Of a DNA stretch of 64,000 bases, positions 1-11,074 are shown in pieces. The position numbers and the translations under genes are program-made. This DNA comes from Tachypleus tridentatus (Eukaryota > Arthropoda > Merostomata > Xiphosura > Limulidae). The stretch is taken from positions 42,413,094-42,477,093 of the forward strand of contig NC_134830.1 in NCBI RefSeq assembly GCF_004210375.1. The letters are read 5' to 3'. Numbering within the stretch: the first letter of the stretch is position 1; each line of letters begins with the position of its first letter. The notes beneath the pieces are model-generated. The model saw nothing but the letters and a program-made list of their open reading frames with translations, was not told where the DNA came from and made no database searches.

Positions 1-267
1 GGCCAGTTAAACAATACTTTTAATACACTTCACCGTTCCATTGAATTGTTGTGGTTAAATATCCTTTCAGGATACTATAATTTAAAATGAGTTTTGTAAC
101 CTGGAGCATTTATAGACCCTTGGAAAAAAAAAAAGCATAAATCGAAACGTTTGTTTGTTTTCTTCCTTAAAAATAATATAGTTTAACAGTTTGAAACAAA
201 ATAACAAATACTATCCGTTCTAAGAGTTACGTTCATAAATGTTTGCCCGACAACTCTTGATAAATTG
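1..267. other. Non-coding, nothing recognised
   Basis: AT-rich sequence with short A and T runs. No similarity to a known protein and no repeat structure was seen on either strand. Confidence 0.5.
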
Positions 268-346
268 CCCCAGCACAGTGGTATGTCTGATACCCGTGGT
301 GGAGCAGAGCATAGATAGCCTTTTTGTACAAACAACAAACAACAAC
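268..346 (+). mobile_element. SINE-B fragment, internally deleted
   Basis: The head 'CCCCAGCACAGTGGTATGTCTG' region joins directly to GATACCCGTGGTGG and then to the tail (AGAGCATAGATAGCC, CAAACAACAAAC). Compared with full B copies in the window, about 30 bases around the anticodon loop are missing. The family is defined by the many other copies listed here. Confidence 0.7.
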
Positions 347-855
347 TTGACATATTTTTGAAGAGGTCGGGCATTCATTTATTTAACTATAGTTTAAATG
401 TTAAAGTTAAGCCTGATATCGATTTAATCCTCATGGCTAGCACATGGTTAACTTATCAGAAACCTCCCAAAGGTTGTTTATTTCATAATTAAAATGCAGG
501 AAGTTTGAAGTCACGATAAGCAATTTTAAATCAAAGAGAGTTTATAAAGCAGACTCATTACTTCTCAACGTATTGGATGTTGAATTGAAAAAACAAAGTT
601 ATATTAATTGGCTATAGAGGGCAACAGTAATAAACTCGTATAAAACTCGCCACGTCTTTTAGATAAATATTGTAAGATAAACTTTATCAATGTTTACGAA
701 TATTCAACTGGTAGTAAATTAATGTTGTTGTTTTTTAAAGTTTGTAAATTTTTGAGTGACTGGAAACTTCATACATTAAGTTGTACTTTCGTTTCGCTTC
801 CAGTGGTTAATATTCCATAAGTAAAACCAGTTGAAACGAAGTAAAATGCACTATA
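347..855. other. Non-coding, nothing recognised
   Basis: AT-rich single-copy-looking DNA between two SINEs. Only short random open frames are present. Confidence 0.5.
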
Positions 856-971
856 TGTGTGTGTTTTATAGCAAAGTCACATTAGGCTATCTGCTATGTC
901 CAACGATGGGAATCAAACATTTGATCTTAGCGTTATAAATTCCATAGGCTTACTGCTGTCCCACCAGGGAC
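856..971 (-). mobile_element. SINE-C copy
   Basis: Read on the minus strand it gives the C-family head (box B close to GGTTCGATTCCC, here mutated), then CATAGCAGATAGCC, then GCTATAAAACACACAC. It is about 116 bp and diverged from the cleaner copy at 39372-39487. Confidence 0.75.
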
Positions 972-1396
972 AAAATCTGTTAAGATCCCAACAGTTGTGA
1001 GAAAGCCTAAATAAAGAGAGAATGTTCAGGTTTGTAATAATTAAGGGAAATGTATACTATTATTTTAGAATGATAAATGACGATTCACATCAGGAAAGAA
1101 ATCTAACTTATTTTGTTAGAAGTAATGTTAATTTCGAAATCAAAATTTATCGAGATATGTGTCGTATAAAGAAAGAGCATTTTAGTTTTCTTGTTTCAAT
1201 ATTCATAAATGTATATATACACAATGCTTTGTAGTTAGAGAATACGTTCGGCTTAACACTAGGTCTTTTATTCATAGAACTTCATAATGTCGTAGCCATC
1301 CTAGCTTATAAATAGAAAATAAAATATTGTTATTAAATGTTAAATTATTAAACATAACTGTCTGGAACTTTATAATGCTCTAGCTATCATAAGTTA
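972..1396. other. Non-coding, nothing recognised
   Basis: AT-rich spacer up to the TA dinucleotide at 1395-1396 that abuts the Tc1-like terminus. A 70-codon open frame at 1022-1234 has no recognisable domain and is probably chance. Confidence 0.45.
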
Positions 1397-1555
1397 CAGT
1401 ACTGTGCAAAAGTGTTGGGAAAAAATTTAAAATTAGATTTCAGGCTACGTTTAAAGGACAATAGAAGGTAAATCACAGTTGAAACATCAAAATTTGATTA
1501 GCTTCATATTCAATTTAACAGAAACTCAGAGGAAGTGCTTGAGTTCAGCCAACAA

Positions 1556-2967
1556 TTAATATTTTTTGTGTCCACCTTTTGCTTTAATAACTACGGATAG
1601 TCTTTCAGACAATGTTGCGACATATTTAATCAAAATGTCCTTTTTGTTTTTACTCCAAATGTTTCTAATACACTCCCACTGCATCATGTGAATGACTCCA
1701 TCATCTTCTTTCTTAGCTAAGTAATTTCTGCATAGGTTGGATGAGTATTTGGAGTCATTATCTTCTTGTAGTAGAATCCTTTAACAATAATATATAAATC
1801 ACATAACGGATCAATATCTGATGGTACTTGCGCTGGTCCATTATTCCATCTATTTTACAAACATTTCCCGTCTTTAAAGAAAAAAAACCCTCCCCAAACT
1901 ATTACACTGCCTCCCTCATGCTTCATGGCGGGTGCTATGTATCAAACTATTACACTGCCTCCTCCATGCTTCATGGTAGGTGCTATGTATCAAACTATTA
2001 CACTGCCTCCTCCATGCTTCATGGTAGGTGCTATGCATCAAACTATTACACTGCCTCCCCATGCTTCATGGCAGGTGCTATGTATCAACTATTACACTGC
2101 CTTCCTCATGCTTCATGGCGGGTGCTTTGTATCAAACTATTACACTGCCTCCTCCATGCTTCATGGTGGGTGCTCATGCATCAAACTATTACACTGCCTC
2201 CCTCATGGTTCATGGCAGGTGCTATGCATCAAACTATTACACTGCCTCCCCTCATGCTTCATGGCAGGTGCTATGCATCAAACTATTACACTGCCTCCTC
2301 CATCAGCTTCATGGCGGGTGCTATGTATCAAACTATTACACTGCCTCCTCCATGCTTCATGGCAGGGTGCTATGTATCAAACTATTACACTGCCTCCTCC
2401 ATGCTTCATGGTAGGTGCTATGCATCAAACTATTACACTGCCTCCCCCATGCTTCATGGCGGGTGCTATGTATCAAACTATTACTGCTCTCCCCATGCTT
2501 CATGGCAGGTGCTATGTTATCAAACTATTACACTGCCTCCCCATGCTTCATGGCGGGTGCTATGCATCAAACTATTACACTGCCTCCCTCATGCCTCATG
2601 GCGGGTGCTATGTGCATCAAACTATTACACTGCCTCCCTCATGCTTCATGGCAGGTGCTATGCATCAAACTATTACACTGCCTCCCCCATGCTTCATGGT
2701 AGGTGCTATGCATCAAACTATTACACTGCCTCCCCCATGCTTCATGGTAGGTGCTATGCATCAAACTATTACACTGCCTCCCCATGCTTCATGGTGGTGC
2801 TGTGCATCAAACTATTACACTGCCTCCTCCATGCTTCATGGTCGGTGCTATGCATTGAGGTAACTGTCTTTCACCTTTCTTCCGCCGATTGTACAATCTA
2901 TGCTTTGAATCAAATACTTCAAACTTGGACTCATTCATCCATAACACCCTTTTCCTATCTTTAGCAG
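1556..2967 (-). pseudogene. Tc1/mariner-family transposase remnant
   Basis: This is the coding relic of the Tc1-like element, which would have cut and pasted the element at TA sites using a DDE/D catalytic triad. The C-terminal end reads VIKAKGG..KKY and then TAA at 1556-1558, a usual Tc1 ending. The frame is broken several times: the 48-bp array introduces a TGA in most units, and the KIDGIM and LCRNYLAKKE blocks are in different frames. The N-terminal DNA-binding half is lost. The transposase cannot be functional. Confidence 0.85.
1896..2855. repeat. 48-bp minisatellite, 20 copies, inside a transposase gene
   Basis: Twenty tandem units of 48 bp (960 bp), each with AAACTATTACACTGCC and then ATGCTTCATGG. 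On the minus strand one unit encodes the Tc1 motif TMKHGGGSVIV plus CIAP. The left edge still reads VIVWGG, as in an intact transposase. The right edge still reads QLPQCIAPT. Between units the conserved Trp codon is replaced by TGA. Because 48 is divisible by three, long plus-strand frames (up to 378 codons at 1828-2964) arise here. They are by-products, not genes. Small indels (for example near 2175, 2305 and 2485) break the frame of individual units. Confidence 0.93.
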
Positions 2968-3075
2968 TCCCCCAATGGCTCAGCGGTATGTCTGCGGACT
3001 TGCAACGCTAAAACCGGGTTTCGATACCCGTGGTGGGCAAAGCACAGATAGCCCATTATGTAGCTTTATCCTTAA
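2968..3075 (+). mobile_element. SINE-B copy
   Basis: Full tRNA-Val-like head: CAATGGCTCAGCGG (box A region), ACTTGCAACGC loop, GGGTTTCGATACCCG (box B). The tail has CACAGATAGCCCATTATGTAGC. It sits exactly at the truncation point of the Tc1-like element. Confidence 0.85.
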
Positions 3076-4118
3076 TCATTTTATATGGATCGGCCATAGT
3101 GTGTATGAGACAATAATGTTTTGTTGTTGTTGTTTTTATAGAGTTGCAAAACACCGTGTTAAGTAATGTCGGAATATATAGCCCAATGTAATGTTCACAT
3201 AAGTATCTCCTTGTATTTTTAAAGAGTTTAATTTAAATTTTATATTCGACATATATCGCTTGTAACGTTTCTCATATGTGTATTGTTGTTTTTAAGTGAA
3301 CTAGAATGTACTCCAATAAAATAAATGAATTATAAAACCGCACCGAAACTAAGTGCATGGGGATATTATCGTGGGAAACGACAGTCTGGTCTATTTATAA
3401 TGAATGTAAGAGTTATCAGTAAAAGACAAACACGCAGAAACATAGCTCAGAAATTTAGGATTTAAATTTAAATGAGAAAAATACAGTTTGCAGTAATCGT
3501 GTTACATGTGATTATTTGTACACGCACAACGACAGAAACTCACGTAATGAAAACAAAGAAAACACCGAACACATACATGTCTCTGATAAAATTAAAACAG
3601 ACTCTCGTGCAGTAAATGCTGAAAATCGTGTTCAATATCCCAGTCTCGACTGTACAGGATGACACATCAGAATACCAGCCAGAACAAGCTTCGATCTCAG
3701 AACAGCCGCTGGGTCATGAAGGATGTGTGTCCACGTTCATTCTCGAATTCCGTTTTAACTTCTGGGAATTTCCAGTAACGAGAGCCAAAGTTTACTGTTG
3801 AGGATATTTCTTGATAATATTATATTGACTAAGGGGTGTATGTCTCCTTAGCACTCAGACTTTCTTGATTAGAATTTCATTTTTAATTTCTTTAAATTTC
3901 GTAATAAATATTAACATATCCTGTTTATAGCTATAAGTGTTAGGTGCATGACCTCAACTCTTTTCAACTTAATTAGCTGTGAATAAATGTCATAAAACAA
4001 TGTTACACAATAAACCTGTATAAAGAGTACTCAAGAAGTACACTAAACGTACTGTTCCCCATTAAAAGTACAGAAAGCTTTGTTTGGTAACAATCATTAC
4101 CGCCGACGTAGCTAGACT
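3076..4118. other. Non-coding, nothing recognised
   Basis: AT-rich DNA. A 61-codon open frame at 3616-3801 has no recognisable domain. No repeat was identified. Confidence 0.45.
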
Positions 4119-4570
4119 GTCGAGTGATGATACAGCTAGAATATGCAATTCGCAGACGGTCTCTTGATCTGTGGTAATACAGCTAGAACATACAGTTCTC
4201 ACACGGTCTCTTGATCAGTGAAATTACAGCTAGAATCTACAGTTCTCACACGGTCTCTTGACCAGTGATAATACAGCTAGAATCTACAGATCTCAGACGG
4301 TCTCTTGATTAGTGGTAATACAGCTAGAACATACAGTTCTCACACGGTCTCTTGACCAGTGATAATACAGCTAGAACATACAGTTCTCACACGGTCTCTT
4401 GATCAGTGAAATTACAGCTAGAATCTACAGTTCTCACACGGTCTCTTGACCAGTAATAATACAGCTAGAATCTACAGATCTCAGACGGTCTCTTGATTAG
4501 TGGTAATACAGCTAGAACATACAGTTCTCACACGGTCTCTTGATCAGTGATTAATACAGCTAGAATCTCT
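4119..4570. repeat. 47-bp minisatellite, about 10 copies with 4-unit higher order
   Basis: Units begin ACAGCTAGAA and contain CACGGTCTCTTGA. Variants differ at CATACAG/TCTACAG, TTCTCAC/ATCTCAG and GATCAGTG/GACCAGTG/GATTAGTGG. The order of variants from about 4180 to 4367 recurs from about 4368 to 4555, so the array has a higher-order period near 188 bp. It is not in a coding frame. Confidence 0.85.
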
Positions 4571-5501
4571 TACTGTGACAGTTGATATTGTTGTATTTAT
4601 TTTTAAACTGCATACCTATTGGTTTAGAAACATTATGCGAACTGTAATATTTCACTTACAGCTTTATAAGAAAAGATACCATCAAAGTTTTAATAAACAT
4701 TTGTAAATGAATAAACCCTTGCGACGAAAATCGTACCATATGCGTATTTAAGTGGAAATTTTGATATTTACTTTCATGGAATAATAACATTATTAACGTT
4801 ATTATGTGAAATTTCCTATTATTTTCTTACACAATAAACACCTATTCATAATAGTTCATGACAAAGTATGCCAAGGAGAGAATATTATGTATTTTACTCA
4901 ACGATACAAAAATATCAGTTGGTAGCTATAACAAAAATGTATCTACGTTTTGTATACAAAAAATGGAAGTGAGAATGTGTTCCATCAGGGTTTAACATTT
5001 TTATATAACTTTTAAACAGCTCGTCACTTGTGCTTTTTTATTAATGCATTCATTAAAAAGATACTTGAATAGAAAGTCTCTGTTTAAAAACAAGATGGAA
5101 GCATTGGCCTAAGTACTAAACCTCATAGGGATTTATCGATTTTAAAGAGTCTAATTCAACTTTTGTCCACAAGGGTTTTTTAACATTCAACCAATCATAA
5201 TCATCCTTCGGCAGTCTAAAACTTTATATTAACGCAATGATTTATTGATCCACGTGTCAAAAATTAGAAGAGATGTTTCAATGAGTAGGTGTTTCACCTT
5301 CAGCGGTTTTGATAATAGATTACAAGTTCATTCATGTAGAAGAGATGCTATTTACATTCCATTCAACGTAACCCTAAGCTAGGATTTCACTTTCGTAATT
5401 CTTGCAGGTTACATAGTTGCCTATGGTTACTTTGTAACCCCTACCCTTTTGAATTTTCGCAGAAACACCTCATTAAAACATGAGCCACTTTTGCTAATAC
5501 T
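4571..5501. other. Non-coding, nothing recognised
   Basis: AT-rich spacer. No protein similarity or repeat unit was seen. Confidence 0.45.
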
Positions 5502-5656
5502 CGTTTGTTTGTTATTTGAATTTCGCGCAAAGTTGCACGAAGGCTACCTAAGTTAGCCGTTCTTAATTTACCAGTGTAAGACTAGAGGGAAGGCAGGTAG
5601 TCATCGCCAGTCACCGCCAACTCTTAAGTTACTCATCACATTATAACGCCTCCACG
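5502..5656 (-). mobile_element. SINE-A, 5'-truncated
   Basis: On the minus strand it holds the A body and tail: the GGCGTTATAATG region, GAGTTGGCGGTGACTGGCGATGA and a tail ending GAAATTCAAATAACAAACAAAC. The tRNA head is absent, the usual result of incomplete reverse transcription. Confidence 0.8.
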
Positions 5657-6383
5657 TATGCTAGTATGTAATATATAAATAATATATTGCAAATGTAAAC
5701 AAATATTTTTGTTTGTTAACTTGAACGACTCGTATGCTGACAAAGAATTAAACTGCCAAATCAGAGACCCATGTGGATCAGATATAATTGTTCCTAACTT
5801 TGAACTGCGGACCAAAGCGAAGGGAACCCTACGACATCATCCACCGCTTAAAACAGTGATTCTTCACTGTTGTTACTTTTATAGCATACCCACAATTAAG
5901 AACTTGTTAGATTGCACAATGTCGCGAACCTGGAGCTCCAGTTTAACTCATTAACCACTTGACCAAACTCTACCCCTTTATATCAGTGAAAAAACAAACA
6001 AAAAACGATTTTTTTTTACAAACTAATATTCCTTCACTTCCTTCTTTGATAAATCGACAAATGTACACAATGTTACTAAATTAAATTATGATACATTAAC
6101 GTACTTAGATCGTTTGTTTTAGAATTAAGCATAAACCTACACAATCTGCGCGATTTATTTACAACATCAGTGAAACTACGACAGGTTATGCTCCTCAAAA
6201 AATAAATCAAATATATTCCGGCGAATTGTGGATTCCATGCCATATCGATTATAGGCTATTTATTATGGAGGCAAGAAACTAAACCAGCCTTTATATAATT
6301 TCCCCATTATGAATGGATACATTGAAGATTTGGTCTTCAAATGTATGTCATTTTTTAAAATTATGTATATTAATTTCTATCGG
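5657..6383. other. Non-coding, nothing recognised
   Basis: AT-rich. An 81-codon frame at 5709-5954 has no recognised motif. Confidence 0.4.
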
Positions 6384-6660
6384 GCCCGGCATGGCCAAGC
6401 GTGTTAAGGCGTTCGACTCATAATCCGAGGGTAGCGGGTTCGAATCCTGATGGCACCAAATCTGCTTGCCCTCCCAGCCGTGGGGTCGTTATAATGTGAC
6501 GATCAATCCCACTATTCGTTGGTAAAAGAATAGCCCAAGAGTTGGCGGTGTGTGATGATGACTAGCTGCCTTCCCTCTATTCTTACACTGCTAAATTAGG
6601 GACGGATAGCGCAGATACCCCTCGAGTAACTTTGTGCGAAATTCAAAAAGAAACAAACAT
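6384..6660 (+). mobile_element. SINE-A, near full length
   Basis: The head runs GCCCGGCATGGCCAAGCGTG (box A region), through a CATAATC anticodon loop, to GGGTTCGAATCC (box B). The A-specific body and the tail GCGAAATTCAAAAAGAAACAAAC follow. No clear target duplication was found. Confidence 0.9.
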
Positions 6661-8275
6661 AATTTGTATATTATATGTATATAATATATATATATACTGA
6701 CAAAAATAATAATATTAGTAATAAACTAGAGAAAATTTTATAAGAAGGTTGAATGAAATTAGGTTTAGCCGGTTGATATTGGTGCACAGTTTAGAAAATG
6801 AAAGTGATAACGTTAACAATAGCACATTCTTTTCTAGAGAAAAATTCTGTACCAATATCAATCGGAGCTACGGATTGGAATGTAGATATTGAAGTACTGT
6901 TTAGTCCTGGTTTAACAGAGATGAAAATTACTGTTAATGTTTCTGTGGTTGTCTCTATCATCATGGATATACAGATGTAATAAATAAATATATGCTAGCT
7001 GCTGTTGTTATATACAGCTTTAAGATAGCCATCAATTTATTGTAAACTTTCTTCTTAACATGCAATAGATGGCGCGACATGTCAGACATGGTGTATTTAT
7101 TTTTCTTTGGCACCCCAGGTATCTATGGAATATTTGTTCTGTGCCTGTCGCGGTTATCGAGACCCGAATTTTACAGTTATATGTTCTTAGGTTTATTACT
7201 CAGCTACCGATAAAATGTCAGCTATGAAATAACTTTTTAAGGTTTTATAAAGTTGGAATGAAGTAAAATACATTTTAATGTTGGTGTACCACATTTATTT
7301 TATTATTATTACAGTTTATGCCTTACAGGCATTTAATATCTTACTTAAAACCATCAGTTAGATTTCTTAGCTACTAAACTATTTATTCTGGAAATTTCTT
7401 AAAATTTAAAAACTATTTCGTGAAGCTGTACAAAATATTTTGCTGACACTAACGTAAATAAGTAAAAACTATTTTTAAATATTCACAGTTTAAGAATAAT
7501 CTTTATTACAACGCAAGAAAAGCTTAGAAAAAACGTTTTTATGTCAGAAAGCGGAAGTAACATCAATATTTTATAAAGTAATATACTGTTAGGCTTAGAT
7601 CTTGCAAACAAAATTCGTGTTGTATATGCTTTTCCTAATCGTTTAGAGTAAGCTTTAATAATTTAGTACACGTGTTACACATACTTCGGCAGAAACTAGC
7701 GAGTATAATGCTGGACATTATGGTAAACATTACTTTAAACAATAAATGCGATTGAGGTAAACTCAGTATCAGACTGAGATGTACTCTCCATCCGCTTTCA
7801 TACTTCTAAAACAACTTGTACGCATAATGTAATTCCTGGAACTGTTATCAGAATACATAACCACTTTTTTGTACAGATTTAAACTTACGGACATATTTCA
7901 CTTTCCCATTTTCTGATTTACAATGAAATTTCTTATATTTTAATTTTTTTATATGAAACTAGTTTCAGTAACAACATGATTTTTTTATATATAACTGGAA
8001 CTTCATTAGAGTTTCTGATCAAAGGCTTTGGCTACTAAAAGCTATAAAATCTAACCGTTCAAGGAGTTAATGTAAAACTGGTAGAGCGATAAATAACTAA
8101 ATACTACATTAGTTTCAGGTTAGAAAGATGAACGCTGATTAGTAACGTAACTAGTTTAATTTCTGCAGGCTGACGATTTCTGTTTTAAAATATTTGTCGT
8201 CTTGCGTATTTTTAAAACACGAGTGAAAATTTTGATTGTGAACTAACAGTTGACCTACATTTATATAACTGTTCG
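6661..8275. other. Non-coding, TA-rich microsatellite near 6663-6700
   Basis: A short TA-rich tract follows the SINE tail and the rest is AT-rich unassigned DNA. A 60-codon frame at 6798-6980 has no recognised domain. Confidence 0.45.
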
Positions 8276-8392
8276 TAGTTTAAGCACCTAGCTACACACA
8301 AAGGACTATCTGTGTTATGCCCACCACGAGAATCGAAAGCCGGTTTCCAGCGTTGTAACTCCGCAGATATTCCGCTGTGCCACTAAGGGGGG
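8276..8392 (-). mobile_element. SINE-B copy
   Basis: The minus strand has the B head (CAGCGGAATATCTGCGGAGTT, CGATTC box B region) and a tail with CACAGATAGTCC. It is moderately diverged. Confidence 0.8.
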
Positions 8393-8618
8393 ACTGTTTT
8401 ATAATTCAACATTTATCCAACTCACGCGTATTTGATTCACAATTGCATAACGTTGTGGAAAGTAAAAATTACTATAACAACAACTTGTCTTCGTTAGGCA
8501 GTCTTATATTTAATTATACTTGAAATAATATATTATTATTGCATCTATCATATTTTTTAGAAAAGACATTTACACCATAACAATTTAAACATTATATTAC
8601 AAAATCTCTGGCTATAAA

Positions 8619-9034
8619 GGCCTTGCATGGTCAGGTAATTAGGGCATTTAACTCGCAATCTGAGAATCATAGGTAAGAATCCTAAAACCGAACATGTTTG
8701 CCTTTTAAGTTGTTTGGGCGTTATAATGTTACAGTCACTTCCTCTAGTCGTTGGTAAAAAGTAGCTCAAGAATTGGCAGCGGATGTTGTTGACTAATTGT
8801 ATTCCCCTAGTCTATCACTTCGAACTTAGTAGCAATGTGTTTGTATGTATGTTTCTCTTATAACAAAGCCACATCAGGTTATCTGCTATGTACATCGATG
8901 GGAATCGAACCCCTGATTTTAACGTTGTAAATCCATAGACTTACCACTCTCCCAGTGGGGGACAAATTAGAAACAGCTAGTACAAGCGGATAGCACTCCA
9001 ATAGCTTTGCGCTGAATTCAACAAACAAACAAAT
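8619..9034 (+). mobile_element. SINE-A split by a SINE-C
   Basis: The A head and body are at 8619-8833 and the A 3' tail is at 8963-9034 (GCTTTGCGCTGAATTCAACAAACAAAC). The two parts are separated by a C element. Together they make one old, diverged A copy. Confidence 0.78.
8834..8962 (-). mobile_element. SINE-C nested in SINE-A
   Basis: Minus-strand C element: box B as GGGGTTCGATTCCC, then a CATAGCAGATAACC tail, then TTATAAGAGAAACATAC. It interrupts the A copy just before the conserved AAATTAG.GACGGCTAG block, so C retroposed after that A copy was in place. Confidence 0.82.
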
Positions 9035-9154
9035 TCTCTCTATAAGTTATGAATCTCATACCTAATTATGACAAATAAAAATCAAATAATAGTAGGTTAC
9101 ACCACCAAGTCTAAAATTAATTAACGAACTATTGTTGGTCTTACCTCTAAAATT

Positions 9155-9280
9155 GCCCCCTTCCCCAGTGACACAGCAGGAAGTCCTAAAGGCTTATGAT
9201 GCTAAAAGCCAGATTTCGATGTCTATAGTGAACACAGCAAAATAGCCCATTATCTGACTTTATGTTTAACTATAAATAAA
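9155..9280 (+). mobile_element. SINE-B, diverged
   Basis: CCCAGTGACACAGCAGG head, ATTTCGATGTC box B, then AATAGCCCATTATCTG and CTATAAATAAAC tail. Many substitutions indicate an old copy. Confidence 0.7.
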
Positions 9281-10305
9281 CTTCTAAACCTGAAGAACTG
9301 TTAGCTGTTACTCAAAATTTGTTAACAGCTAACACAATTGAAGATTTTTAGACGAAGTTGACTCAAGATGATGATCAAATACCAAAAAAAAAAATACAGA
9401 AAAGGAAATTCTAAAGATATTTCTTTGTTAAGAAGAGTTTAGTCTGATTTGCATAAAAGTCTAATTCATTCATGATAAACCGCTTTATTTTTGAAAAAGC
9501 CAGCTACCATGTTCACTCATTTTACCTTTCACACAACCTCTAGATTACCGGCCTTCCCTAGCAGTTATTAATTACCAAGAGAGTTCACAAAAGCGTGTAA
9601 AACTTACATTAACGCAAACTAAAGGAGTACAAAATTAAATAATTTATCATCATCGTGATATCACAATTATCCACAGCAACCACACTGGTTCAGAGTAGAA
9701 TATTAGGGTATTGTTCTAGGATTATATATAATGATATGTTTTGTGTGTCTGTCAGTCATCTCACTGGAAAAAATACGTGATGCGTGAACTGATATGACAC
9801 AAGATTGGATAACGTAATTAATGTGGCGTAAAGGAAAAGAGTTGGGAATCTATATTTATCGAGGATTTTTCCTTACTGATCAATCTAACCAATTCTGCTT
9901 CATCGAATTTCTTTTCCATTACACTTCGAATGGATCTTCAAGTCAACAATAAACGACTCAAAAGCAAGCACATTTTTATCCTTTTTCATTGCTGGTTTTG
10001 TTATTAAGGTATGATATATATAAACAGAAAAAAATGATAAATAATTCAGCATTTATCTTTAAACGTGTTCTTCTGATTGCTTAGCTAATAAGTTCCCTTT
10101 ATTTTTATTCTTAGGATTTGGTTATAATGTAAAAAGGTGAATATTCTGAACCGAAAAGTAAGCGTGGCGTCAAATGGCGACATTTTTTATACTTTCTGTA
10201 TCATATGCGTTTGGGATGTATCAAGCAGGTTGTATCAGTTAAAGCTAATACAATGAAAAAGCTACTAATTTGTGACCATTAACTGTATATGGAAGATACG
10301 TTTGT
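9281..10305. other. Non-coding, nothing recognised
   Basis: AT-rich spacer with no coding or repeat structure that I can support. Confidence 0.45.
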
Positions 10306-10421
10306 TTAAAGTTAAGTACAAAGTTACAAAATGGGTTATCTGTGTTCTGCTCAGCACGGGTATCGAAACCCAGGTTCTAGCGTTGTAAGTCTGCAGTCAT
10401 ACCGCTGAGCCACTGAGGGGC
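10306..10421 (-). mobile_element. SINE-B copy
   Basis: The minus strand gives CCCCTCAGTGGCTCAGCGG, GACTTACAACGC, GGGTTTCGATACCCGTG and CACAGATAACCC. It ends near 10306 at the CTTTGTACTTAAC tail. Confidence 0.85.
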
Positions 10422-10476
10422 GATTCTTGTTTTAGGAGAGAAGATATTTTATAGGAATTAAACTTCTATAAAGAAG

Positions 10477-10565
10477 TACAGTGGTACAGAGGTAAGTCTA
10501 CGGACTTATAACGCTAGAAACCGAGTGTCGATACCTAGTTTTCACGCCCAGTACACAAATAAGCA
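10477..10565 (+). mobile_element. SINE-B copy, diverged
   Basis: CAGTGGTACAGAGG head, GGACTTATAACGC loop, TGTCGATACC box B, then a degenerate tail (CACAAATAAGC). Confidence 0.7.
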
Positions 10566-11066
10566 TAAAATAAAGAACATAATAGGGCATTAAGTGGCTC
10601 AGTGTCAGCTATAAAAATATAACTATTTAAAATATTATGCTAAATAAAATAAGTGTACTTATAACAGTCTAAGAAAAAAAGAATTTACAAAACCAATTGG
10701 AATCATAGATGAGTGTTGTATTAATCTATATATGTAAACACGAAATGTCTGTCTGTCTGCACCATAACTCCTCCAAGTTTATTGGGCCAATCTTAGCCAA
10801 AATTTATATGTGAATACTATGAGCTATGGGGAATGTCCTAAGGAGTCAAAATGGAACTTAACGCTATTTCTGTTTTGTAAAGCCTGTTAGTGAGTCACTC
10901 CCACCTAACTGAGTCAATCTCAAATAATCTTGGTAGGTTGATGCTTTAGACAATGTTGAATATTCTAAAGGGATTCAGGGTCAAAGTATGAAAGTTACTG
11001 GATTGTTTCTCAAACAACCATGTTTTCTCGTGGTCATTGAGATATGGGGTGTTCAAGGATTGAATC
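10566..11066. other. Unassigned DNA, target site of the hAT element
   Basis: Includes a TCTGTCTGTCTG tract near 10748-10760 and text resembling an old dispersed repeat (10720-11060). No family can be assigned from the sequence alone. It ends with the 8-bp target ATCTAAAA (11067-11074). Confidence 0.35.
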
Positions 11067-11074
11067 ATCTAAAA

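Larger units (their letters stand above)
1397..2967 (-). mobile_element. Degenerate Tc1-like transposon, 5' truncated
   Basis: The element's 3' terminus is at 1397, where CAGTACTGTGCAAAAG, typical of Tc1 ends, follows a TA dinucleotide (1395-1396). Minus-strand translation shows successive Tc1 transposase blocks: a W-ESKFEVF-like block and RR-KGER block near 2860-2960, CIAPT-KHGGGSVIV repeated through the 48-bp array, KIDGIM near 1825-1850, and a DND-K-SSNLCRNYLAKKE block near 1690-1770. The other half, including the helix-turn-helix region and the second TIR, is missing. The break at about 2967 coincides with the start of a B SINE. Confidence 0.88.

Noticed and set aside
1828..2964. A 378-codon plus-strand open frame with 16-residue repeats, looking like a repetitive protein gene
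   Set aside because: It is produced by the 48-bp array inside a Tc1 transposase relic read on the wrong strand. Overlapping plus-strand frames of similar repeats exist in all three phases and there is no promoter or conserved start.
4119..4570. CRISPR-like array
   Set aside because: Units are contiguous with no unique spacers and the DNA is clearly from an animal genome. It is a minisatellite.
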